Assembly (NCBI RefSeq): GCF_003633615.1
Contig: NZ_RBKU01000001.1
Span: 5,952,001-6,016,000, forward strand
From: Mucilaginibacter gracilis
Lineage (GTDB): Bacteria; Bacteroidota; Bacteroidia; Sphingobacteriales; Sphingobacteriaceae
DNA length: 64,000 nt
Direction: 5' to 3'
Position numbers and translations under genes: made by a program. This document shows, one piece after another, positions 43,806-52,605 of this stretch (positions are counted from its first letter, which is position 1; every line of letters begins with the position of its first letter). Below the pieces are notes generated by a model. That model was not told the DNA's origin, did not search any database, and saw only the letters and a list, made by a program, of their open reading frames with translations.

Positions 43806-43836
43806 CAAGTGGTATGCAAACAATGCATACCACTTG
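43806..43836 (+). terminator. Terminator of the 28-residue gene
   Basis: CAAGTGGTATGC (43806-43817) pairs perfectly with GCATACCACTTG (43825-43836), followed by CTTTTTT. The stem is 12 bp with a 7-base loop. It can also serve the minus-strand gene that ends at 43842. Confidence 0.9.
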
Positions 43837-43841
43837 CTTTT

Positions 43842-44912
43842 TTACTTTGATGTTAAATTAGCAGTCATATCGAAAGATGCTACCGAAGCTTTGCTAGTTG
43901 GCATTTGATTATAGGCCGAAAAAAAGATATACTTTTTATCTTTATCAATACCGTTAAACATCTTCCCTATCACTTTAATAATATTTTCATTTTCGCGCTT
44001 TAACGCAGTTGTATCCCTAACATTGATAGACGATATATAGTGGATAGCCGGAAATACACCCTCACCAGTTGTTTGGTGCGTAATTTCGAATATTTTAGGA
44101 TTGGTTGGCACACCGCTTATCACCAAAGGGTAATGAAATTTATTTAAAAAATCCATCAATTTTCCGCGAAATGCAGTTATCTCGCTATCGTCTTCGTACT
44201 GCCATAATCGGCTTGGTTCGGCGCATTTATCTGCTAACTGCAAGTAGGTAAAAGCATCAATATTATAGCCTTTGTTGTAGTTTTTAAGGGCTATTTTATA
44301 AAGCTCGGGAGCGGTTTTGCCCATTATGGTATAGGGTTGTAACTCCAGGTTATTTATTCGCCAGCCGTAATTGTATTTACAGTATACCACGGTTAGCATA
44401 TATTTATCGGCCTGGTTTTTAGGTGCCATAAATGCTATGTACATTTCTTCGGTTGCGGTGGCGCAGTATAATTTATACCGCGTGCCGTCGGTTGCCTTTG
44501 TATCAAGTTTGTGCTTGTCACTTGGTTTATCACTCACAATATAATATTCGTCCAGCAGCAAATAATTGCCCAACTGGCTTTGCACGTTTGCCAGTTCAAC
44601 CGTCCGCTTATATTCGTCATTAGCTAACAGCTCTTTCGATAACAGGTCTTCCACAGCGTAAACCTTATTGGCCTTAATAGCATCAAGCAATTGGTTATTC
44701 AATTTATGAAACTCATCGCGTTTACTACTCTTAATTGCTTCATTTTTATAAACTCCAGGCTGGCCGGGGCCGCAGCCTTGTAAAGCGGCAGCCATTAACA
44801 ATATAGCGAGAAACCGAACGTATAGTATTGAAAATTTAATGTTTGAGAACTCTCTTTTTATAATTGGCGGGTAATATGGAAGCCCTATAAGTCCATATAA
44901 TTTAATTTTCAT
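43842..44912 (-). CDS. Lipoprotein, hypothetical (382-aa frame)
   Basis: I prefer the ATG at 44912 (MKIKLYGLIGLPYYPPI) over the longer GTG start; the hydrophobic segment RFLAILLMAAALQGC is a lipobox with Cys at about residue 47 from this start, a slightly long signal. The body is strand/helix mixed, with AYNQMPTSKASVASFD near the C-terminus. No domain is recognised. The gene faces the tiny membrane-peptide gene convergently and lies 85 bp upstream of ligD's stop region in the opposite order, so its neighbours say nothing about function. Confidence 0.5.
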   Translation of the reverse strand: MKIKLYGLIGLPYYPPIIKREFSNIKFSILYVRFLAILLMAAALQGCGPGQPGVYKNEAIKSSKRDEFHKLNNQLLDAIKANKVYAVEDLLSKELLANDEYKRTVELANVQSQLGNYLLLDEYYIVSDKPSDKHKLDTKATDGTRYKLYCATATEEMYIAFMAPKNQADKYMLTVVYCKYNYGWRINNLELQPYTIMGKTAPELYKIALKNYNKGYNIDAFTYLQLADKCAEPSRLWQYEDDSEITAFRGKLMDFLNKFHYPLVISGVPTNPKIFEITHQTTGEGVFPAIHYISSINVRDTTALKRENENIIKVIGKMFNGIDKDKKYIFFSAYNQMPTSKASVASFDMTANLTSK

Positions 44913-45014
44913 TGTGGCAAGTGGTTTTATAAACAATAATAACCAAAATACCGCAATTGCAAACACGTTAAGCCGCATTTTTGAACACACAATGCACTTA
45001 ATGTGCTCATTAAC

Positions 45015-47729
45015 CTAAACCTTAAAAATACTTTTTGCCTTGGTAATGGTTTTTTCCAGATCAATACCCTCATCTAAAACGCCTTTAAACAAATCTCCTT
45101 CCGCTTTTAAACGGTCGATAGCGTTAAATATAGTAAAGTGGCGCATGGTGAGGCCTGGTTTAAGCTCCTCCCAATGCAAGGGCATTGATACCGTTGCTCC
45201 TACTTTTGGCCGTAACGAATATGGCCCGGCAATGGTGGCACCGGGGCGGTTCTGCAAAAAATCGAGATACATTTTGCCGTGGCGCGCGGCTACCATACGC
45301 TCCAGACTGGTATAATCCGGAATTTGTTGGTGAACGATGTTGACGATAATGCGCGCAAACATCTGCGATTGATGGTAAGTGTATTTTGCATTAAGCGGAA
45401 TATAAATATGCATCCCGGTTGAACCGGATGTTTTACAATAACAAGGCACATCAATAGCATCCAAAACCTTTTTTACCTCTAACGCTGCCGCAATAACCTG
45501 GTTAAAGGTATGTTTATCCGGATCAAGGTCTATCACGCAATAATCGGGATTATCAGGCGATTGTATGCGGCTAAACCAGGGATTCATCTCTATACATCCC
45601 AAAGAAGCCATCCATAACAAACTGGCTTCGTCGGCGCCTACAAGGTACTCCTTATGCTCATCGTCGCTGGTGGTATAAGGGAAGGTTTTTACCCAATCGG
45701 GCGATTTGCCTTTTACATCTTTTTGATAAAAGCTCGGGCCGTGTATACCTCCCGGAAAGCGGTTGAGCGACATTGGCCTGTCTTTTAAATAAGGCAAAAT
45801 ATATTCGGCAACCTGGCAGTAATAGTTAAACATATCGCGCTTGGTAACCTTATCCTCCGGCCAGTAAATTTTACTTAAATGCGTAAATTTTAAATCGTGG
45901 CCGCATATGGTACGCACTTGCGTTTCATCTTTAGGGTTAAGTAATGTTTTACGCTCCTTACCCTTTGGTGGTTCAATAGCTTCCGAATGCATATCCGGTT
46001 CTCCTTTAACTTCTTCGATTATAATCTTGGTATCTGAGGCATTTTCGCGTACTACGTCGGTAGCTTTTTTATCAATCCTCATGCCCCTAAAAGATGGGTG
46101 CCTAAAAACCCCGTCGCTGGTTACCTCACTAAAAGCTACTTCGCAAACCAGTTGAGGTTGCAACCAGGTGGCCTTTGCCTTAGGCGGATTTGGACGAAAA
46201 CGCGAAGGCTTATTTACATCGGGAATGGTTTTGAAAGGGCTTTCGGCGGTAATTAAAGGTTTAAACTGAGCCATCATTTCTTTTTGTACCTTGTCCGAAA
46301 AACCCGTACCTACCTTGCCAACATATTGCAGCAAACCATCATCATATACGCCCAACAGCAACGAGCTAAATTGCTTTGCAGTATCCTCATTTTTGGTATA
46401 ACCCGCTATAACTACTTCCTGCCGTTTATGTACTTTTATTTTCAACCATTCGTTGGAACGAATACCGGGCGAATAAGTGCTGCCGGCCTTTTTTGCAATA
46501 ATGCCTTCCAAACCCATCCGTTCGGCGGCGGCAAAAAATTGTTTTCCGCTTGCGTTAAAAACTTTACTGACCCGAATATTGTCGTTATTGGTTGGCAAAA
46601 CTTGTTTAAGTATAGCTTGCCGTTCAATTAATGGCAGTTCCATCAGGTTTTTTCCGTCATACCAAAGCAAATCAAATATATAGTATACCAATTCGCCGTC
46701 GGCTTCGCTACGCCAGTTTTGAAGATCGCCAAAGTTGGAAATTCCCTTATCGTTGAGCACCAAAATTTCGCCGTCTGCCACCAGGTTTATATCCCAATTT
46801 TGCAAGGCTTTGTATATGGGATAAAATTTTTGATTAAAATCCTTATTATTTCTCGATACCAGTTCAACTTCACCCTTGTTAACAAAGGCAAGGGCACGGT
46901 AGCCATCCCATTTAACTTCGTACAGCCAATCGGGGTCATCAAAGGGCTCGTCAACAAGTGTGGCAAGCATGGGCTTAACCCCTTTGGGAATGGCTCCTTT
47001 TTTTCCCTTTTTAAGCAAAGCAGTTATGTCAACAACTTCCGTTTTATCTTTTGGCTTGCTATCACTTATGGCTTTGGCCGGAGCTTTTTTTTTACCGGCC
47101 TTTTTGGGTTCTTCTATCTCTTCTTCATGCCCATGCTGCCAAACTTTATCGCCCGATTGCTCCATTGTTTCGATAGTTTTACCAGAAATAACAGATTTAT
47201 CCTTTTTTGTAATATCATCCGTTGAAGCAAATTTGTCGTTATGCTTTATTAAAAGCCAGCCGTTTTCGCCCATGCCATGGGTTTTAACCAAGGCATATTC
47301 GCCTTCCAGCTTTTTACCATGCAGTTTTATTTTGAGCGATCCCGATTTGAGTTGCTTTAACAGATGCTTTTCCTGGGCTTTTTTACCGTCAATTTCTTCA
47401 ATGGGTTCGTAAGTTCCTTCGTCCCAAACTATAACCGTACCGCCACCGTATTCGCCTTGCGGAATTATGCCTTCAAAACTTCGGTAATCAAAAGGATGGT
47501 CTTCAACCATCATGGCCAAACGTTTGGTTTTAGGGTCGGTAGAAGGGCCCTTGGGTATCGCCCAGCTTTTTAACACGCCTTCCATCTCCAGCCTAAAATC
47601 ATAATGCAGGTGCGATGCATGGTGCTTTTGTATCACAAACAACAGTTTACCTTTATCTGCACTTTTACCGGCTTTAGGTTCGGCAGTTTTAGTAAAATCG
47701 CGCTTCTCAACATACTTTTCCAGGCTCAT
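45015..47729 (-). CDS. ligD: DNA ligase D (bacterial NHEJ)
   Basis: The 904-residue protein has the three LigD modules in the common order 3'-phosphoesterase, ligase, polymerase. The phosphoesterase (about 1-170) carries HHASHLHYDFRLEMEGVLKS. The ligase (about 240-560) carries the adenylated Lys in YEVKWDGYRALAF. The polymerase (about 600-900) carries CVIDLDPDKHTF and YCKTSGSTGMHIYIPL. It seals double-strand breaks with Ku. No Ku gene is visible in the window. A DUF3606 gene lies 11 bp upstream and may be cotranscribed. Confidence 0.95.
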   Translation of the reverse strand: MSLEKYVEKRDFTKTAEPKAGKSADKGKLLFVIQKHHASHLHYDFRLEMEGVLKSWAIPKGPSTDPKTKRLAMMVEDHPFDYRSFEGIIPQGEYGGGTVIVWDEGTYEPIEEIDGKKAQEKHLLKQLKSGSLKIKLHGKKLEGEYALVKTHGMGENGWLLIKHNDKFASTDDITKKDKSVISGKTIETMEQSGDKVWQHGHEEEIEEPKKAGKKKAPAKAISDSKPKDKTEVVDITALLKKGKKGAIPKGVKPMLATLVDEPFDDPDWLYEVKWDGYRALAFVNKGEVELVSRNNKDFNQKFYPIYKALQNWDINLVADGEILVLNDKGISNFGDLQNWRSEADGELVYYIFDLLWYDGKNLMELPLIERQAILKQVLPTNNDNIRVSKVFNASGKQFFAAAERMGLEGIIAKKAGSTYSPGIRSNEWLKIKVHKRQEVVIAGYTKNEDTAKQFSSLLLGVYDDGLLQYVGKVGTGFSDKVQKEMMAQFKPLITAESPFKTIPDVNKPSRFRPNPPKAKATWLQPQLVCEVAFSEVTSDGVFRHPSFRGMRIDKKATDVVRENASDTKIIIEEVKGEPDMHSEAIEPPKGKERKTLLNPKDETQVRTICGHDLKFTHLSKIYWPEDKVTKRDMFNYYCQVAEYILPYLKDRPMSLNRFPGGIHGPSFYQKDVKGKSPDWVKTFPYTTSDDEHKEYLVGADEASLLWMASLGCIEMNPWFSRIQSPDNPDYCVIDLDPDKHTFNQVIAAALEVKKVLDAIDVPCYCKTSGSTGMHIYIPLNAKYTYHQSQMFARIIVNIVHQQIPDYTSLERMVAARHGKMYLDFLQNRPGATIAGPYSLRPKVGATVSMPLHWEELKPGLTMRHFTIFNAIDRLKAEGDLFKGVLDEGIDLEKTITKAKSIFKV

Positions 47730-47740
47730 GGTATCAAATG

Positions 47741-47914
47741 TTAATTGTTATTGAGATACCTTTTTATATCAACTATTGATGTACCCACGTTTTTAACTGC
47801 GAGCTTTAACGCTTCAATGGTAGTGTGTAATTCTTTGGTCCAGTGTTCTACTTCGTAATATTCGTGGATATTGATCTTGTTGTTATCAATACCTCCAATT
47901 TGTGGCTCGTCCAT
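47741..47914 (-). CDS. DUF3606 domain protein (57 aa)
   Basis: The ATG at 47914 gives a 57-residue protein; the frame extends seven codons further to TTG. The core EYYEVEHWTKELHTTIEALKLAV matches the DUF3606 pattern (E-Y-W-T-x-x-x-x-x-x-x-x-L-x-x-A-V-x-x-V-G). It is immediately upstream of ligD with 11 bp between, so it may be part of the same unit. Members of this family are small, of unknown function, and often appear near repair genes. Confidence 0.75.
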   Translation of the reverse strand: MDEPQIGGIDNNKINIHEYYEVEHWTKELHTTIEALKLAVKNVGTSIVDIKRYLNNN

Positions 47915-48151
47915 GTTATTTAACAATTTATCCAATAGTTTATAATTATTAGATAAACATTAAATAGCACCGAAAGGTTTTAAATGGCACTGACTCGCTA
48001 TTTGATAAAATTATAGACAAGAACCAACACCTGCATTATAGTTTGCAGATTGTTAGCAGTTTACACTGAGTTTGAGCACTCGCGTTTTATTAAACGTGCT
48101 ACTAAAAACACATAAAACCAATTAATATGGTTTTAAAAAGAGATTTAACGG

Positions 48152-49222
48152 CTAAATTTTGATGTAAGGAATAAGATATTCTTTAGGAGGAGTGTAACGG
48201 GCTATGCGGCCATTGTTACCTACAAGCAGCAGGAGTTTGCCGCTTTTTGCCTTATTGCAGGCATTAAAACTGTTGTTATCTATTTTTACCCAGTTAAGGC
48301 CGCCATCTTTACTGTACCAAGTTCCGGCTGTACCGGTTGAGATGTATTTATTGCCACTGGTATACTCTACACACGATTGAAAACCGGGGGTAAGTTTTGC
48401 CATTTTCCAGGTTTTACCGCCGTTGTCCGAAAAGCAGGCGGTCGAGTCCGTTCGTTGGTCGTGTGTGTAATCGCCGCCTACAACTACCCAGTGCTTGCTA
48501 TCTGTAGCTACCGAAAACGCTCCGCAACTTGACGAACTGTGCGTAATGGGCAACGCTTGCTGTATCCATTTTTTATCGGTTGATAGGGCGTACATTATAC
48601 TTGATGCGCTACCGCCCGATACCACCATTAGTTCGTTATTGCGCAGTAAACCATTTTTATTAATGGTAAGGCAGGTGCCACTGGCCGCAAATGCAGCCTC
48701 ACCCATTTTTGCAACCGGCGATTTAGAAGGGTCTTTTTGCTTCCAGGTGAGGCCTTTATCCAAAGTTTCAAAAACTACAAAACGGTTTTTAATGGGGTCG
48801 CCTAATATGCAACCGTATTTACCGTTAAAATCCATTGCATCAAAAAAAACCGATGTATCGCGGTTATGATACTTTACCTGCCATGACACGCCCCCATCTA
48901 AAGTTTTAAGAATTAGTGCCGGCGTACCCGAGCTCATAATAACGGCTTCTTTATCCGAAAACGCTTCAATATCCCTAAAATCCGATTGCTCAAAGCCTTT
49001 TACCTGTTGCCAGTTCCAGGTTCGGCCGCCATCTTTGGTGCTGGCTACATAACCTTTACTCCCGCTTATCCAGGCTACTTTATCGCTAACTACCGATAGG
49101 CCCCTTAAACTTGTGGGCCTGCCTTGTTGTAAAACTGTTACCTTTTGAGCTAACAAAGTATTGATCTCCGCCAAGAAGATCAATACTAAAAAGCAAATAA
49201 ATTTTATTCTGTTTCTTATCAT
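48152..49222 (-). CDS. Secreted BNR/Ycf48-like repeat protein
   Basis: The 356-residue protein starts with a signal peptide (IKFICFLVLIFLAEINTLLA). The rest is a beta-propeller built from BNR-type repeats, seen as CFSDNGGKTWKMAKL, VFETLDKGLTWKQKD and WYSKDGGLNWVKID. It resembles Ycf48-like photosystem assembly factors in fold only. It begins at an ATGA overlap with the upstream DUF2147 gene (49219-49222), so the two are translationally coupled. Confidence 0.8.
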   Translation of the reverse strand: MIRNRIKFICFLVLIFLAEINTLLAQKVTVLQQGRPTSLRGLSVVSDKVAWISGSKGYVASTKDGGRTWNWQQVKGFEQSDFRDIEAFSDKEAVIMSSGTPALILKTLDGGVSWQVKYHNRDTSVFFDAMDFNGKYGCILGDPIKNRFVVFETLDKGLTWKQKDPSKSPVAKMGEAAFAASGTCLTINKNGLLRNNELMVVSGGSASSIMYALSTDKKWIQQALPITHSSSSCGAFSVATDSKHWVVVGGDYTHDQRTDSTACFSDNGGKTWKMAKLTPGFQSCVEYTSGNKYISTGTAGTWYSKDGGLNWVKIDNNSFNACNKAKSGKLLLLVGNNGRIARYTPPKEYLIPYIKI

Positions 49223-49647
49223 TTAACTTTTGTCCACTCTTCCGTTCGGCCCAATAACGATATACCTATATATCCTCTTATTTTTAAAACATCGCCCTTT
49301 AAAGTCATCTTGCAGCTATATGTTTTACCGCTCTTAGGGTCGTATATGGTGCCGTCTACATAGGTGTTACCATCACAGGTAAAACTTTGTAAAAGCTCCA
49401 GGCCTAATTCGGGACGGCTTTTAAGCGCCGGATCTGGGTTTAGTTTATCCGTTTTAGGCTTCCCGGCCTCATCATTCGGAAACTTTATCCAGGCCAGCTT
49501 ACCAAAAAACTTGTCGCCTTTTTTATATATCTGCACCTGACCTTCGCCACTGGGGTTGAGCCACTTACCTACAATTGCATCGCAATTTTGCGCCAACGCG
49601 CTTACAGATACTGTTATGCACAGCATCACCATTATCATCTTCTTCAT
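49219..49647 (-). CDS. DUF2147 domain protein, secreted
   Basis: The 142-residue protein has a signal peptide (MIMVMLCITVSVSALA) and a DUF2147 domain, recognisable by GKWLNPSGEGQVQIYKKGDKF and ending ISLLGRTEEW. Such small secreted proteins appear widely in Bacteroidota with unknown function; some are found beside envelope-stress genes. Its stop overlaps the start of the propeller gene by four bases (ATGA). Confidence 0.85.
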   Translation of the reverse strand: MKKMIMVMLCITVSVSALAQNCDAIVGKWLNPSGEGQVQIYKKGDKFFGKLAWIKFPNDEAGKPKTDKLNPDPALKSRPELGLELLQSFTCDGNTYVDGTIYDPKSGKTYSCKMTLKGDVLKIRGYIGISLLGRTEEWTKVK

Positions 49648-49727
49648 AGTTTATAAATTTTATTAATTGGTAAAACTAATTTAAACCTAATACACCTTAA
49701 TAGCAAGCATTAACAATTTTATATTTA

Positions 49728-49758
49728 TTTGAACACATGCATTAAAAATTTATATTTG
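49728..49758 (+). promoter_or_regulatory. Promoter of tRNA-Leu(CAG)
   Basis: TTTG (49728-49731), exactly 19 bases, then TATATTTG (49751-49758): a perfect match to the Bacteroidota sigma-A consensus. It precedes the tRNA by 40 bases and is the clearest promoter in the window. Confidence 0.85.
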
Positions 49759-49798
49759 CAGCCCCATGCAAGTATGTAAATTGCTGCATGGTTGTATT

Positions 49799-49882
49799 GC
49801 CCGGATGGCGAAATTGGTAAACGTTGCGGTCTCAGAAGCCGTTGAGAATTGTCTCTTGAGAGTTCGAGTCTCTCTTCGGGCA
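49799..49882 (+). tRNA. tRNA-Leu (anticodon CAG)
   Basis: The 84-base gene has acceptor GCCCGGA/TTCGGGC, anticodon arm GCGGT-CTCAGAA-GCCGT reading CAG, a long variable arm and T arm GAGAG-TTCGAGT-CTCTC. The CCA is not encoded. A perfect promoter stands 40 bases upstream. Confidence 0.95.
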
Positions 49883-49894
49883 CATCCTTTTTAG

Positions 49895-50032
49895 TTAATT
49901 GGTTCAAATGTTCATTGGTTCATTGGTCTTATCAAGTTCGGATAAGTGCAAAGGAATCATTGACCATCGAACAAAGTTTATTGTTGTTTTTTTATAAAGC
50001 ACTAATAAACCAATGGCTAATTAACTAATGAA
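49895..50032. repeat. Octamer-word inverted repeat between tRNA-Leu genes
   Basis: Left arm: TTAATTGG, TTCAAATG, TTCATTGG, TTCATTGG in consecutive 8-bp words (49895-49926). Right arm, as complement: TTCATTAG, TTAATTAG, CCATTGG, TTTATTAG (50032-50002). Arms are about 75 bp apart. No coding potential. Confidence 0.7.
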
Positions 50033-50038
50033 CAAAAT

Positions 50039-50122
50039 GCCCAGGTGGCGAAATTGGTAGACGCACCATCTTGAGGGGGTGGCACTCGTAAGGGTGTGGC
50101 AGTTCGAATCTGCTCCTGGGCA
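50039..50122 (+). tRNA. tRNA-Leu (anticodon GAG)
   Basis: The 84-base gene has acceptor GCCCAGG/CCTGGGC, anticodon arm CCATC-TTGAGGG-GGTGG reading GAG, a long variable arm and T arm ending GCAGTTCGAATCTGC. The CCA is not encoded. Confidence 0.95.
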
Positions 50123-50353
50123 CACTCAAATAACAAATACAAACCAGCGGTTAGTTTCAGGCAACGGCAACTCTACCGGGCTTAATTCAACCAACTATCG
50201 TTATTAACGTTTTATAACGTTTGCTACATCGCCTGGTACCTCAATCAAACAAATTAAAATTTCTTTGTTTCATTTGTAACATTCAGTTCATCTTTACGAC
50301 TTGATTATGTAACGCATCCATATTTAGCTGACTGATTGCGTTGATTTACAAAA

Positions 50354-50893
50354 ATGGCAACACCCGACGAACTGATAGAACTGTGTAAAAACGGAGACCC
50401 TTTGGGCTATACCGGTTTGTATCAGGCGTATGCCAAACAGGTTTATAATTCAATTTACCGCTTGCTTGACCATAGCGGTGAGGCTGAAGATGTTTTGCAG
50501 GAAACTTTTGTGGCAGCATTCCAATCTATTCATCAGTTTAACCATACGGGAGCTTTTGGGTCGTGGATAAAACGGATAGGCATTAACAAGGCAGTTACCC
50601 TGGTACGCAAAAGAAAGTTAAAATGGGTAGAACTGGAGCCCGTAGACATGATGACCCGCGAAGATGAAGCGATTGACGAGGAAGATTTTGAATATACCAT
50701 GGACGCAGTTACTCAGGCTATTGCTTTGTTACCCGTAAACTACCGAACAGTGTTTCAGCTTTATGCAGTTGAAAACGTACCACAAACGGAAATAGCCAAA
50801 ATGCTGGGCATTAGTCACAATGCGGTTAGGACGCAATATTTTAGGGCTAAAAACAAGGTGTTAAACATGTTAAAAGAAAAAGCATTGTCATGA
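50354..50893 (+). CDS. ECF-type RNA polymerase sigma factor
   Basis: The 179-residue protein has region 2 at about residues 10-80 (AEDVLQETFVAAFQSIHQF) and region 4 at about 120-175, with QTEIAKMLGISHNAVRTQYF. It is in the RpoE-like group with a single conserved core and no extension. The next gene starts at an ATGA overlap and encodes its membrane partner. No clear promoter is visible upstream. Confidence 0.93.
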   Translation: MATPDELIELCKNGDPLGYTGLYQAYAKQVYNSIYRLLDHSGEAEDVLQETFVAAFQSIHQFNHTGAFGSWIKRIGINKAVTLVRKRKLKWVELEPVDMMTREDEAIDEEDFEYTMDAVTQAIALLPVNYRTVFQLYAVENVPQTEIAKMLGISHNAVRTQYFRAKNKVLNMLKEKALS

Positions 50894-51711
50894 AGAGCGG
50901 ATTGGAGAAATTTATTGAGGATAATAGCGGGGAAATGGACATCAAAACGCCTAACCCCGAAGTGCTTGCGCGGATATTACAGCAAATGAAGGTAAAACCG
51001 GAGGCGAAGCAGCGTAATGGCATCCTCATTTCTTTTAGCACATTGCGATGGGCGGCTGCGGCGCTTGTGTTATTGGCTTGTGGTATAACACTATACCTGG
51101 CGCAAAACCATGGCGGCCAGCAGGTTGCCAGCACCAGCCTCGTTACAAAAAAAACAATAACACTTTTGCACAGCGATACTACGACAGATGCTCAACCGAA
51201 ACAAACAGCCGCCACCGATTTACCCGATACCAGGAACAGGGATGAGGTTGACCGCCAGATTGCGCAACGTAAAAGCGCATTGCTGGCCAAATTTAGCAGC
51301 GATAACACGGCATCGCGTAAACTTATTATGCTCGCCGGTTTAAAAGATATGGATTCGCCGGCAAAACGAATTACCGCAGTTGCGCAGGCCGGTGGCTTTA
51401 AAATGGTTGGTCGCGACATTATTACGGCCCTATTGCATACCCTAAACAACGACCCTAATACCAATGTACGCCTGGCCGCGCTTGATGGGCTGGCCCGCTT
51501 TTACCGCGAAACCTACATTCGTAAACAACTAATTGTTGCTTTAAAAACACAGCAAAACCCAACCGTACAAATAGCACTGATTGAATTACTAACCAGAATG
51601 AAGGAAGCCGCCGTGTTAGCCGAACTGGATAAAATTGTAGCCAGCGACAGCACCATGACAGCCGTGAAGGATTGTGCTTACTCCGGAATATTTAAATTAA
51701 GAAAATCGTAA
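50890..51711 (+). CDS. Probable anti-sigma factor with HEAT repeats
   Basis: The gene overlaps the sigma gene by 4 bases (ATGA). The 273-residue protein has a short cytoplasmic N-terminal part with DIKTPNPEVLARILQQM, a single membrane helix at about 55-72 (LRWAAAALVLLACGITLYLA), and an extracytoplasmic C-terminal half of HEAT-like helical repeats (NVRLAALDGLARFYRETY, PTVQIALIELLTRM). This is not the usual FecR or zinc-finger architecture. By position it should hold the sigma factor inactive until an envelope signal arrives. Confidence 0.7.
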   Translation: MKSGLEKFIEDNSGEMDIKTPNPEVLARILQQMKVKPEAKQRNGILISFSTLRWAAAALVLLACGITLYLAQNHGGQQVASTSLVTKKTITLLHSDTTTDAQPKQTAATDLPDTRNRDEVDRQIAQRKSALLAKFSSDNTASRKLIMLAGLKDMDSPAKRITAVAQAGGFKMVGRDIITALLHTLNNDPNTNVRLAALDGLARFYRETYIRKQLIVALKTQQNPTVQIALIELLTRMKEAAVLAELDKIVASDSTMTAVKDCAYSGIFKLRKS

Positions 51712-51813
51712 AACAACATATCACTAAGTAAAGGCAGAGGCATCCGGTTCATGCATGACGGAGCGCGTTTAGCTGATGCATTTAATTAACCATCAATAAA
51801 TAAAATAACAGCA

Positions 51814-52584
51814 ATGAAAAAGTATTTTGTAACTACAATAATAGCTCTATTAGCCATAAGCGCCGCCAGCGCACAAGAATATAAAGTAAACAAATCCAGC
51901 GGTAAATTGGTAATCAGCCTGCCGTCGGTAGTTGTGGAGGGATATAGCGGCAATGCAATCGTATTTAGTTCGCTGCATAAAATTGAACAGGTTGACGAGC
52001 GTGCCAAGGGCCTGCAATTGATTAGCGGAACAGGCTTTACCGACAATACGGGACTGGGTATTAGTGTGGAAGACAAGGCGAACACTATTGAGGTAAACCA
52101 GGTAGCATCCAGAGACGAAGCCATTAAAATACTGGTACCCAAAGGCGTAAAAGTTTCTTACGCTTACAACAAAGTATTTAACGCGGGCAAAGTGGTTTTT
52201 ACCAATGTTGAAAGTGAAATAGAGGTTTCTGTATCATACAACCAGGTAAAACTGGAAAACATTACCGGGCCGGTTACCGTGAATGCTATTTATGGGGCTG
52301 TTGATGCGGTGTTTAAAGGCGTGGTTCAAGGGCCGGTATCTATCGTTTCCATCTATTCTACGGTAGATGTGGCTATACCCGTAGCAACCAAAGCTAATTT
52401 AAAGCTGAACAGCACGCATGGCGATATTTTTGCTTCGAGCGAGTTTAAGGTGGATATGGAAAAAACAACCAGCGACGATATGGTTCAATACGGTGGTAAC
52501 GTAAAGGGCAAACTTAACGGTGGCGGCACCGATTTTACCCTGAAAACAGAGTACGGTAAAATTTATCTGCGCAAAGCCAATTGA
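51814..52584 (+). CDS. Secreted beta-strand protein (DUF4097-like)
   Basis: The 256-residue product begins with signal peptide MKKYFVTTIIALLAISAASA. The remainder repeats short beta turns (VTVNAIYGAVDAVFKG, IVSIYSTVDVAIPV) like the DUF4097 adhesin fold seen in many Bacteroidota operons with an ECF sigma factor. Paired with the next gene, which ends with the same IYLRK motif, it is probably a regulated target of the upstream sigma/anti-sigma pair. Confidence 0.7.
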   Translation: MKKYFVTTIIALLAISAASAQEYKVNKSSGKLVISLPSVVVEGYSGNAIVFSSLHKIEQVDERAKGLQLISGTGFTDNTGLGISVEDKANTIEVNQVASRDEAIKILVPKGVKVSYAYNKVFNAGKVVFTNVESEIEVSVSYNQVKLENITGPVTVNAIYGAVDAVFKGVVQGPVSIVSIYSTVDVAIPVATKANLKLNSTHGDIFASSEFKVDMEKTTSDDMVQYGGNVKGKLNGGGTDFTLKTEYGKIYLRKAN

Positions 52585-52605
52585 TTTATTTTAAACATCA
52601 ACAGC

